This document shows, one piece after another, positions 47,101 to 54,048 of a stretch of 64,000 nucleotides of DNA. The stretch spans positions 67,247 through 131,246 of the forward strand of contig CAJINV010000010.1 of assembly GCA_905178155.1 (NCBI GenBank), written 5' to 3'. The position numbers and the translations under genes are program-made. Source of the stretch: Amoebophrya sp. A120 (Eukaryota > Sar > Dinophyceae > Syndiniales > Amoebophryaceae). Numbering within the stretch: the stretch's first letter is position 1; the number at the start of each line of letters is the position of its first letter. The notes beneath the pieces are model-generated. The model was not told where the DNA came from. It saw only the letters and a program-made list of their open reading frames with translations, and did not search any database.

Positions 47101-50100
47101 TGCGTGAAGGAGGAGGACATCGAGGACACTGGCATCGAATCCTTCGCCGTTTTTCCTGGTTGAAAAAGGTATTTGTGGTGGTCTGTTTTGGTCAATAGAG
47201 AGCTGAGACACAGCGGCGCCATTGGTTGAGCCCGCAGCGAAGACACGCACTGTTGCTTACGAAAGTAAAGGCTCTCTTTTTCAATTGAAAATGTCGCGCA
47301 CCCTAGAAAAAAGCGAGCTACCTTTGCGTGCTTGCACGAATTCCCGTCACTTGCCCGTGATGGTTCTTCTTGAATTTGGCCGCTCGCTCTTGGCAGCGTA
47401 GCTTCAGGCCCTCAAAATGTAAGCAGCCGCCCACCACGGTAAAGCCAGTGCTGTTCAGGTCATAGGCGCCACCTGCCAGGCTTACGCCCTGCGCCATTTG
47501 TTGCCTCATACACTGCTCCACGCGCTGGTTGCGCGATGAGGCGTTCAAGTGCCCCAAGGCGCCGGCAAGGTGCACACCGAAGGCAGGCCATTGGCCACGT
47601 AGGCGCTGCGCTAGCGCATTTGGTGCGCACCACCAATGCTTTGCCCGAAAGTCCACTTTTTCCCAGTCATAGTACTTGAAAACCGGGACAAAGAGCACCA
47701 GGCGGCGGTGGGTCGTTATGCCAACGACTACGCTGCCGGCGTACTCGACGCGCTTTTTCAGAACCTGGCACTTTACATTGCGCAGCCAGTCCTCGACGGC
47801 ACTTTTTGAGCCCTTGACCTGCAGTCGCAGGACCGTGGGCGCCGCAGCCCCGCCGCTCGATGAGCTCCCCTGTGAGCCGTCGCTCACGTCGCCGTGGGCT
47901 TTGTCAGCTATGACCAGGTCTGCGAGGTATTCAGGGGCGCTGATGATCTTGAAATCGGGGTCCAGTAAGCTCGTCAGCTTTTTTGCCGACCACTCTTCAG
48001 TGCCTCGTGGACTTGAGCCCATTGGCAGCGATCTTTTGCCGAGGCAGGGTGGCCGAAGGGGCTGCAAGCTGAGTCCGTTTTCTTTGAGGTTCTCGCTAAA
48101 CAGGCTGCTGACAGACGACTGCAGCCGCGGCCAGCGCGAGAAAGCGGTGTATTTAGTGGGTTTTGGCGCTGTTCTAGGTGGGGTAGTTTAGGGAAAAGGG
48201 AGTCCTGTCAAGAGTCTGTCCCTCTAGCATTGAGAAAAGCCTTCGAGTATTTGAAAACGAGTCGTCGCATGTAAATTTCTGCTGTCTCAGCTCTAAACCC
48301 GATCAAAACAGGCCCTGCAATGCCTTGCCCAAGAGCACAACCGAAGACGCAAGACGGAGGCGCAACCGACCTGATCGAGACCTTCGGCCAGAGTCCCGTG
48401 CTGTTACGAGGTGGGGCCAGAATGCTTCTGCGCCAGAAATCAAGCTCCACGACCTTCAGTCAGCCGTCGCCACCGATGAGTCCTGCCTCCTTAACTATTC
48501 ACATATACCGAAGCAACCGTAGCTAGTTTTGACTATATAAATTCACCATATAAACATCAACACATACCAGGTCGGGGATTGCGCCGGAGCTTGAGAATTT
48601 TTGAGTTTTGCATATCAAAAAAAATAGTGATTTTTGAAACACCTACACTAACACAGTTTTTTCTTTCAATATTCTATCTTGTTGTCATGATGCAATTATA
48701 CCTCATCAAGTTCAAGTGCCGCAGCCGCTGCTGCTCCTCGTGCCGGAGCAGTAGAAACAATACGAATGATCACACAACAACTTAAAAAAAGCCCTGCTGT
48801 ACCACGTCCGTCGGCCCAGCAAGCACGGAATATCCTGTGCAAAAGTATCGCACTTGTGGTAATTTCAAACATGCGCTTACAAATCTTTTTCTGAAGGAAA
48901 ATCTGCATATGCAAATTTCATTTCTCATGCTAAGGAAATTTGTCATGCGATATATACTAGTACGATGCTTTTGCATTTCATACGGAAGTCCCACTGTCGA
49001 TAATCGCAGCCTGGTTTTTCGCGATCACATCTCCCCCAACAGACATGCTTGTCATCAAAACCTGCCAGTAACCTTCTCGCGTCACGGGCACGTACGTCAT
49101 ATCCCCCGTGTAGTGCTTCGGATCGGCACCGCCAATAACGAGCTCTCCGTCCGCGCCGGACTCGGTTCCGAGGAAAAACGAAAAAGCCGGCTGGTCGATG
49201 AGTTTCTGATCAATGTATCAAGTGCAAAAATGTCTGGGTCTGGAAGAGTGGAAGCTTGTCAGGCTTGTCTGACATCACCCTCAGGTCTGTCATGCACATT
49301 ACCCAAAAGCGGCCCTACTTTTCTGTCAAGCAGAAGCTCACTTTGTCATGCAGAAAAGCCAAGACTATCGCACCTCCAAAACTTGTCACGCTTGCCAGTC
49401 AATTGAGGCGTCCTCGTCTTTCTCAACCAGCATCACAAGTTTCCAGACTCAGACATTTTTGCATTTGATACAATGAGCGACTGGACGACCGTGGGGATCC
49501 CGTCGACGGAAATAGTGCTCCAGCCCAGGCTATTGTGAGGAAAAATCGAAATCCCCTCTCCCCATATCGAGAAGGAAATTTGTGATGCTGATTTGTGACC
49601 ACTGACCAGCTCTGTCTTGCATATGGGGCAAATGGAAGCCGTTTGGCGCATTCCACAGCCAATCTGTGATGCGCTTTTGCGTACTGCAAAAGTGTCTGCC
49701 ATGCCTAACTGCTAGCCTGTTGCATACCCAAAAATCAGGCTTAGGATGTGCCTCCAAGGAGCGCCTTCGGCAATACAACGGTGATTTGTGTACAGAAATC
49801 CACCAACATCAGAAATTTCCTTTTTCCTATGGGGTGGGAGCATTTTTCATTGTAATACAGGCCGAGGATCCCGTCGAACTTTCCAGCGGCGTAGGCCATG
49901 CCGAGACCTGAAATATTTTTTTGGAAAATTTGAGTGACAACATCTTCGTCCTCCGCGGAACTCCTTGGGCTGGATTGCCAAAGCTGACTCACATAGCTGT
50001 TCCTGGGGTCTCTGGCCACCTTCCGGCCTACTTTGGGCCAGCTTTCCGGTGGGTTGCTGTTGCATTAACGGCGGTGGCCGCTTGTAACACCTGTCGCCGA

Positions 50101-53100
50101 GCAGGGCGCCACGGGGCTTGGCCAATCTGCCTAACTGGGCGGTGTTGTGGCGCTCTTGGTTGCTTTAAGAGGGGCCACCCTTTCCAGAATTTTTCTAGAA
50201 GAGAAAGTTAGCCAAAAGTTAGCCAAAAGTTAGCCAGAGGGCAAAAAAAAAAATCCCCAAAAACGTTAGCCAAAGAAGGAAAGCAAAAAACGCTGATTTT
50301 TGCTTTTCGGCAAAGGGCGATGCTATGGCCAACCTTTGGCCAACTTTTGGCTAACTTTTGTTCTAGAAAGTCGGACTGCGCCATGTTGAAACCGCATCTG
50401 CGGTCGGGAGGTGGTCGGAGCTTGTCTTGTCGCCGTGCAGATGAGGCAGAGGTTGCGGAAAAACTGCTGCTGAGAGATGTTCGACGAGAACGCTGCTGGG
50501 GTGGTCGCTGTAGACTGGGTAGGCAATCGCGGTGAAGATCTGGACGAATCACCGTAATGTCCTTGGGACAGGCAGACCGCTGCTGGTGAGAGCGGAACCA
50601 GCGTCACAGATCTTGCCCCAGTCGTAAAGCGCGTGGGGTTCGAGCGCTATATTTTGTAGCACTCTCAGCAACTCACTCTCAGCAACTCTGAGGACTCTCA
50701 ACACTTCGAGTGAGAAGAACATCTTCGTCCTCCGCGGAACTTCTTGTGCACGACTCACTGCTGGCGCTGCTGCACCGAGGCAGAGTATCTGCTCTTCAAC
50801 CACACAAGTCTAATAGTAATACCTGACACATCCGTGATTTCCGCAAAAACATACTTTTCCAGCTTCACGTTCCCACTGTTGCCCAAGTGCAACGTGTCCT
50901 GGCCCAGAAATCCATCTACTGGCTATCAAAATGAAAAATCCCCCCTCCCCCTATCAAAACGGCGATCTGTTATGAGGGATTTGTGTACACAAATCGCATT
51001 GGTCTTGCAGGAAAGCACTGCACGCAGGAGATCGGAAGCCTAACGGGGGGGGGCTTTTGGTGTAGGGGCCTAGCATGGTAGACGTCTGCCCTGTAGGCCT
51101 TGCAGCATTACAAACCGCCTACAGATCGCGGCGGAGTCTTTTGATTTGCCTTCTGGCAAGACAGGATTTGTGGTCCTGGTCACAAATCTGCATCACAAAT
51201 TTTCGGAAGGACATGTTTTCAATATGGGAAGGGGGGATTTTTCCTTGCAATACTGGTCCGGAGCCGTACTGGATGTGGAACTTCGTTATGAAACACAAAT
51301 TTGAATTTCCCGCACATGCACAAAATGCATGACAAAAATAAATCTCCCTAGCTTGGAGTGTCAACAAACTACGTGTCATGCTAACTAAGATTGAAGGCAA
51401 GTTTTGTCATGCCGAAACAGCAGGTTACGGAAAATTTTCTGAGGATACTCGTGCCGTTTTTCACGTAGCTTTCCGATTTCGCTTCGTTGAACAAGGATTT
51501 TGCCTGACGCGAATGCAACAAAAAAACTGTGTGAGTGTAACTTTCTGCTGTTCTTGCAGACGATAGTACAATCCAGTTTTTACACTTGTCATGCTGGTCA
51601 TGCATCAGAAGCTCGTATCTTATTGTTAGTTTTAACATCCTAGCTACGCATGACAGGTTTTTTTTGTGACGCAGAGCAAATTTGTGATGCTGTTCCTGCT
51701 CCATCAAAGTTACAACTACACTCACATCACACCACAACTTTTTCTCTTGGATAACACGCGAAGGCCGTGCATTCCGAACTGGGGACCCACAGGTTGCTTG
51801 ACCCTATGAAAGCCGCAGGTTAGAAATCCTCAAAGTGGAAATAGCTTGTGATGCAAAAAAACGACTCCAGTTGAAGCGCCATTTGTAGTCGGCGCATGAG
51901 AAATTTCCCGGGCACTCAAAGCGTGTCTGTCATGCTACTTAGGCAAAGGGGTGTCCTTCTGTCGTGCTAATCAGCAGCCCTATTCTTCACCCCTAGCAGG
52001 ACAATAGTCGGCCTCCATTGTGTCCTCTGCAATGCAGTCTCTTTGCCTGGGATTTCATGCATCGCAAATTATTTCCACTTTGAGGATTTCCATTCTGAGG
52101 CTTTCATAGACCCGGTATCGTAGATGACTTGGAATTCGGTCGGTGGGCTGCCCACAGCGATATCACAGGAAAAAACTGTTTCACTGTGATGATTTTCTTG
52201 CAAGATCTGCAACATGACAAGTTTGTTATTGTTACACATGACACTGAAAATCTGTCATGCGCGCATTTCCCATAGGGGAAACCACGGTTGAAACTCCAAT
52301 GTTCTATGCAGGTGTAGCAAAACAAGTAGCTCTGTGTTCCATTTTCTGCCTGACAAGTTCACAGTGAAACAGTTTTTTCTTGCGATAAGCGACGGCGCCG
52401 AAGTACTGCGCGTTACCAAAGTCGTGAATCGTAATGTCGGCCGTGTCTTGCAGCGAAGATTTTTCTGTTTTTGCGGAGGGATTTTGGATCTCCTTGATCA
52501 ACTTTTCCCGCCAAAGCTTGTCATTGGCCGACTGCTGCTTGCGGAGCGGAAACCTGAGAACAGTTTCTAGAATGTTCGTAGTTGAGTTGTATCCACTCTT
52601 CATCTCCTGCAGTTCGTTTTTTTACTATCTGAAGCTGTTGTTCTTGGGTATGCTGAAGTGGAAATAGTTCATCTCATGATTCTGTTTGTTGGCAAATAAA
52701 CTACGAATTAAAATAAGTACTTGAGCAGCTTGGGTCCACCTCCTTTTCGGTGTCCCATGAAGGCGGCCGCACCTCCACCCGTGCTGCTCCCGACCGCATT
52801 TATTCGCCCGCTAGGATCTATGGAAGCGTCAGGATCAAAATCGTCAAAGTTGACATAGTTTGCGATGCATAAAATGCAACCCACAAAGTGCCTGCCTTGC
52901 AGAGTACGCAAGGGAAGCAGATTGTAAGCCTGTTGAGGGGTAGAAATAGAGCTGCTAAAGTAAGCGTCTTCCATACCCAAACACCATTACAAACTGGATG
53001 TAGGCACCGCCGAGATTTGTCATGCGCCACTTGAGCACTGGGCTCCAACTGGCATCCAATTTATGCATGGCAAATCATTTCAACTTTGACGCTTTCGATC

Positions 53101-53188
53101 CTGACAGTTCCATAGGACCCGCACCCACGACAGCAGGCACTGCTGCTGCTGCAGCAGTGAGCAACAATGATCCCGCGCAAGACGGCAT
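32147..53188 (-). CDS. Pepsin/cathepsin-D-like aspartyl protease, many exons
   Basis: About 18 exons give roughly 480 residues: 53115-53188, 52721-52818, 52388-52606, 52109-52160, 51754-51804, 51448-51511, 51253-51286, 50823-50923, 49859-49907, 49471-49530, 48983-49215, 48806-48830, 33569-33610, 33355-33397, 33099-33114, 32622-32776, 32373-32453, 32147-32254. The ATG at 53188 opens a leader with LLLTAAAAAVPAVVGA, followed by a propeptide. Family A1 hallmarks in order: FGNAQYFGAVAVGSPP, catalytic DTGSSNLWVPS, KFHIQYGSG, GFLGQDTLHLG, KFDGILGLGW, second catalytic DSGTS, IPCDKD, LNGHDFTL and LWILGDTFMRKYYVTFD. A Ser-rich tail ends TEVWV. Ordinary introns: 52607-52720, 49908-50822 and the 15.2-kb 33611-48805; the rest are introners. 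A secreted or lysosomal endopeptidase is expected. Linkage across the giant intron depends on the assembly. Confidence 0.85.
32255..32372. mobile_element. Introner-like element F9
   Basis: TATCCAGGATGAAAAAACA and inverted end ATTTCCTGGATA; flanks TTTTC/TCTTC. Confidence 0.75.
32454..32621. mobile_element. Introner-like element F10, TSD TCACG
   Basis: TATGCAATACAAATACTTCT start and TCCTGCGGATA end; TCACG at 32449-32453 and 32622-32626. Splits KYY from VTFDYG. Confidence 0.82.
32777..33098. mobile_element. Introner-like element, unassigned, TSD TGAAA
   Basis: TATGCATTGCAAATAAG and TTTGCAATGCATA ends; TGAAA at 32772-32776 and 33099-33103. Confidence 0.8.
33115..33354. mobile_element. Introner-like element F3, TSD GTCCC
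   Basis: TATGGGAGCGTCAGGATCG and CCTGACGCCTCCATA; GTCCC at 33110-33114 and 33355-33359. Its centre holds a second pair of inverted arms (TTTCGATTCTGACACACTC), unlike other F3 copies. Confidence 0.82.
33398..33568. mobile_element. Introner-like element F1
   Basis: TATCCTCTGCGAAAGTATCG and TTTTGCAATTCATA; flanks imprecise. Excision joins VNI to FGKMLIPCD. Confidence 0.7.
33592..34906. repeat. Direct duplication of a protease exon and its intron edge
   Basis: 33592-33676 and 34815-34906 share TTGGACGC, GGGCGTTGACCT, AGTTTGGTCTTT and ATCAAGTACTTAA in the same order. Each holds the coding stretch for VNALASK preceded by an AG acceptor (minus strand). The copy at 33569-33610 continues into the downstream exon; the other is followed by GTGGGTGAG. 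Confidence 0.8.
33677..34814. repeat. GC-rich simple-repeat insert between exon copies
   Basis: Dominated by degenerate GCGGTC / AAAGGCGCCGCGGTCC units (33700-34330), then a C-rich tract of CTCCACT and CCCTCACC runs. ORFs here (up to 289 codons) exist in many frames because stops are rare, and I do not call them genes. Confidence 0.75.
34975..35753. other. Stretch before the first nested gene
   Basis: No exon recognised. Ordinary mixed sequence. Confidence 0.35.
35871..38420 (+). CDS. Hypothetical protein with Lys/Ser/Asp-rich tail, nested in the protease intron
   Basis: Exons: 35871 to about 36113 (MSRANVIHAAKLSGDYSALN..., helical), about 36342-36525 (FHNSGWLDIDLKYHQKWIALL...), 36661-36957, 37086-37216 and 37341-38420. 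Junctions 36526-36660 and 36958-37085 are phase-0 introns with GT and AG ends; 37217-37340 is a short introner. The first junction is unresolved, and an alternative ATG lies at 35754. The last 450 or so residues are low complexity: acidic-Ser blocks (SSSDSDDDSD, SSDEDFVDDEDASEE) alternating with Lys-rich runs, then Ser/Pro/Gly. This resembles nucleolar Nopp140/SRP40-type or chromatin proteins by composition only. The stop follows KNTGKGTE. Confidence 0.55.
37217..37340. mobile_element. Short introner-like element F1-type
   Basis: TATGAAGTGCAAACTTTTGT and inverted end AAAGTTTGCCTTGCATA, 124 bp. Taken with flanking bases it can be read as a GT-AG intron (GTATGAAG...GCATAG). No clear 5-bp duplication. 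Confidence 0.7.
38421..39558. other. Gap between the two nested genes
   Basis: No exon, RNA or repeat that I can support. Confidence 0.35.
39559..45044 (+). CDS. Large hypothetical protein, many exons, nested in the protease intron
   Basis: The ATG at 39559 starts MVLASLKHVQSGTLALVRML. Supported junctions: 39661/39773, 39894/40081, 40610/40712 and 41379/42016 (GT and AG ends), and an introner at 42559-42687. Others are approximate: exon 4 begins near 40410, exon 40712 to about 41250, exon 41355-41379, the long exon from 42688 to about 44005, then about 44263-44360 (KKVGLVAGRSPFICVAVDEE), 44580-44710 (SQGLFYGLLLSPKEPYVYML) and 44881-45044 (NTDFILFREAMTRAIGHIPS...), ending in TGA. Exon 42016-42558 is acidic; the long exon is helical and charged (HWMYMVFYRVQK, FTLGHRPDECQAWLRNN). 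I recognise no domain. Coding character is supported by frame continuity, not by homology. Confidence 0.5.
41534..41621. repeat. Long inverted repeat inside an intron
   Basis: TTTTTCAATTTTGTCGAGCG pairs with CGCTCGACAAAATTGAAAAA. Arms of about 40 nt pair nearly completely around GGCTTTTTCGAAAGCC. It lies in intron 41380-42015. Confidence 0.8.
42559..42687. mobile_element. Introner-like element, novel term AACAGAACGCCTGCG
   Basis: TATGAAAATGAAAACAGAAC and inverted end TTTTTTCATTTTCATA, with inner arms GCCTGCGAATG/CATTCGCAGGC. Removal joins DNDNA to APNVRGRGQNQ in frame. Confidence 0.75.
43115..43252. repeat. TIR insertion read through in frame
   Basis: CTCAGAGCTCCATGTTTGTC and GACAAACATGGAACTCTGAG form inverted ends. 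The frame stays open through the element, unlike most introners, so it may be exonised or spliced. Confidence 0.6.
45045..45910 (+). CDS. Possible further exon or separate hypothetical ORF
   Basis: An open frame from the ATG at 45041 to 45910 overlaps the preceding stop. The stretch CAADLREIFQAMADDNIELD... and CPACEQDVCF...GALEKHQQSCLLCLDLDIVE look coding (Cys pairs, charged helices). The region between is Arg/Gly-rich. It may be a downstream exon of the preceding gene if its TGA is skipped by splicing. No family recognised. Confidence 0.35.
45911..47317. other. Gap with one weak coding candidate
   Basis: Plus-strand 46930-47163 has an open frame ending EEDIEDTGIESFAVFPG-stop that might be a terminal exon. 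Nothing else is supported. Confidence 0.3.
47318..48022 (-). CDS. Hypothetical 234-residue ORF, possible nuclease-like core
   Basis: Uninterrupted from the ATG at 48022 to a stop at 47318, unusual here because it has no introner. It contains YLADLVIADK, then VLRLQVKGSKSAVEDWLRN, then a hydrophobic strand GSVVVGITTHRRLVLFVPVF. An Asp followed by QxK in a beta-strand context is reminiscent of PD-(D/E)XK nucleases, but this is pattern resemblance only. Its frame could continue upstream to about 48067. It lies inside the giant protease intron on the protease's own strand. Confidence 0.45.
   Translation of the reverse strand: MGSSPRGTEEWSAKKLTSLLDPDFKIISAPEYLADLVIADKAHGDVSDGSQGSSSSGGAAAPTVLRLQVKGSKSAVEDWLRNVKCQVLKKRVEYAGSVVVGITTHRRLVLFVPVFKYYDWEKVDFRAKHWWCAPNALAQRLRGQWPAFGVHLAGALGHLNASSRNQRVEQCMRQQMAQGVSLAGGAYDLNSTGFTVVGGCLHFEGLKLRCQERAAKFKKNHHGQVTGIRASTQR
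48068..48671. other. Right part of the giant intron without recognised gene
   Basis: Small unrelated ORFs only, ending with the inverted F5 terminus at 48641-48671. Confidence 0.4.
48831..48982. mobile_element. Introner-like element F1, TSD CGGAA
   Basis: TATCCTGTGCAAAAGTATCG and GCTTTTGCATTTCATA; CGGAA at 48826-48830 and 48983-48987. It splits the active-site region between DSGTS and VLAGPTD. Confidence 0.85.
49216..49470. mobile_element. Introner-like element F2, TSD CAATG
   Basis: TATCAAGTGCAAAAATGTCT and inverted end GCATTTGATA; CAATG at 49211-49215 and 49471-49475. Confidence 0.85.
49531..49858. mobile_element. Introner-like element F6, TSD CAGGC
   Basis: TATTGTGAGGAAAAATCG and inverted end TTTTTCATTGTAATA; CAGGC at 49526-49530 and 49859-49863. 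It splits DGILGL from GWSTIS. Confidence 0.85.
49942..50744. repeat. Direct and inverted repeats inside GT-AG intron 49908-50822
   Basis: ACATCTTCGTCCTCCGCGGA occurs near 49942 and 50719. Between them GTTAGCCAAAAGTTAGCC (from about 50208) faces its inverted counterpart GGCCAACTTTTGGCTAAC (to about 50358). This looks like a nested insertion that lengthened an ordinary intron. Confidence 0.65.
50924..51252. mobile_element. Introner-like element F6
   Basis: TATCAAAATGAAAAATCCCC and inverted end TTTTTCCTTGCAATA; flanks CTGGC/CTGGT. It splits YGSGP from VDGFLGQD. Confidence 0.8.
51287..51447. mobile_element. Introner-like element F10
   Basis: TATGAAACACAAATTTGAAT start and TTTTCTGAGGATA end; flanks TTCGT/CTCGT. 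Confidence 0.7.
51512..51753. mobile_element. Introner-like element F5
   Basis: AATGCAACAAAAAAACTGTG start and inverted end CTTTTTCTCTTGGATA; flanks ACGCG/ACACG. Excision gives AFACQAKSLFNEAKSESY. Confidence 0.78.
51805..52108. mobile_element. Introner-like element F8, TSD GACCC
   Basis: TATGAAAGCCGCAGGTTAG start and inverted end GAGGCTTTCATA; GACCC at 51800-51804 and 52109-52113. It interrupts the first catalytic motif exactly, within DTG-SS. Confidence 0.87.
52161..52387. mobile_element. Introner-like element F5, TSD AGCGA
   Basis: TATCACAGGAAAAAACTG and TTTTTTCTTGCGATA; AGCGA at 52156-52160 and 52388-52392. Confidence 0.85.
52819..53114. mobile_element. Introner-like element F3
   Basis: TATGGAAGCGTCAGGATC start and CCTGACAGTTCCATA end; flanks GGATC/GGACC. 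It splits the leader region of the protease. Confidence 0.8.
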
Positions 53189-53475
53189 TTATCGATTTTC
53201 ACCCTCTAAGCTAAGTAGTAGATCAATTAAGTAGTACTAGTAGAGTAGACACAGCTCTGCTTGAAAAAAGACGAGAAACGGGCAACAAGCTTTTGCCCGC
53301 TAGGTACAGCCAGCTGGGCCTGGGTCAGACGCAAAGAAACTACACCCGTGGTCTCTCGGAAAAGCACGAAGAAGACAAAATACTTAAAAACTAGCTTCCA
53401 CGACGGCAATCAGCCGGACACTGTGAAAAGCTCGGAAGAAAAAAAAATTGGCGGAACAAAAATATGTGGCAGGAT
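53189..53475. other. Spacer between protease start and the retrotransposon
   Basis: Probably holds the protease promoter. No motif I can assign. Confidence 0.3.
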
Positions 53476-53583
53476 GTTGGTCATGGAAATCGATCCCGCA
53501 CACACGTAACACGATCGCCCCAGATGACGCCTGTTCCCAATGAGATGACGCTTCTGAATAGCCTGAACTAGCTAGATCCTTAG
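53476..53583 (+). repeat. 5' LTR, 108 bp
   Basis: GTTGGTCATGGAAATCGATC through CTAGCTAGATCCTTAG, matching 63565-63672 except GACG versus GACA. Very short for an LTR. Confidence 0.85.
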
Positions 53584-53684
53584 GGAAATGGTCAGAATCT
53601 ATCTAGATCCTAAAGGAATCTCTTCACCATGTTCCGCGAATCCCCCAAATACTACGAAGGCAAAGCCATCAGGATCGTAATGAA

Positions 53685-53915
53685 ATGAATGGACTCAGCT
53701 CGGTCCAGACGTTCAGAATGGTCACCCTGGGGGACTTGACTCCCGCCAGGGTCGAGCACCAAACCGACAGCATTGAGGGATGGACTCCCATGCTGTTTTG
53801 CCACTTGACTCTGACCCGAATGGTCCATATGAATCTGATGAATTTGGATGAATTGATCCTACAGGATGTAACACAGCAAGAGACTTCCGTCACTTGCTTG
53901 CTTACTTGCAATTGA
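53685..53915 (+). CDS. Short ORF in retrotransposon leader
   Basis: A 76-codon ORF from an ATG, reading MNGLSSVQTFRMVTLGDLTP onward. No family recognised. It lies between the 5' LTR and Gag and may be chance. Confidence 0.25.
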   Translation: MNGLSSVQTFRMVTLGDLTPARVEHQTDSIEGWTPMLFCHLTLTRMVHMNLMNLDELILQDVTQQETSVTCLLTCN

Positions 53916-54048
53916 GAGAATTCTTCGAATTGCTGTTGATAACGAGCTCAGTGGAGCAAACGCGTGTAAGTGTGTTCGAGTGTTCTCAAGTCCACTAGCA
54001 CTACGCTACGCCTTGGGACTCAAGCTGGCTCTTCTAGTCAGCTAAGTG

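Larger units (their letters stand above)
34937..48671. mobile_element. 13.7-kb region bounded by F5 introner ends, TSD TTCTA
   Basis: TATTGAAAGAAAAAACTGTG at 34937 is matched by its inverted copy ending TTTTTTCTTTCAATA at 48671. Arms stay similar for more than 40 bp. TTCTA sits on both sides (34932-34936, 48672-48676). The whole lies inside the protease intron 33611-48805. The interior holds two plus-strand multi-exon genes and a minus-strand ORF, so the F5 element was either split by a large insertion or carried the segment. Confidence 0.65.

Noticed and set aside
48782-48830. Stop codon after GPTDVVQQGFF as the true protease end
   Set aside because: The missing C-terminal lobe (IPCDKD, LWILGDTF) is encoded at 32.1-33.6 kb on the same strand, and a GT donor precedes the stop.
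49741-50019. Open frame VTQIFQKNIS upstream of GLGMAYAAGKFDGILG taken as protease coding
   Set aside because: Comparison with family order shows that ITDVSG joins GLGMAY directly. The extra stretch lies in a GT-AG intron ending TTTCAG.
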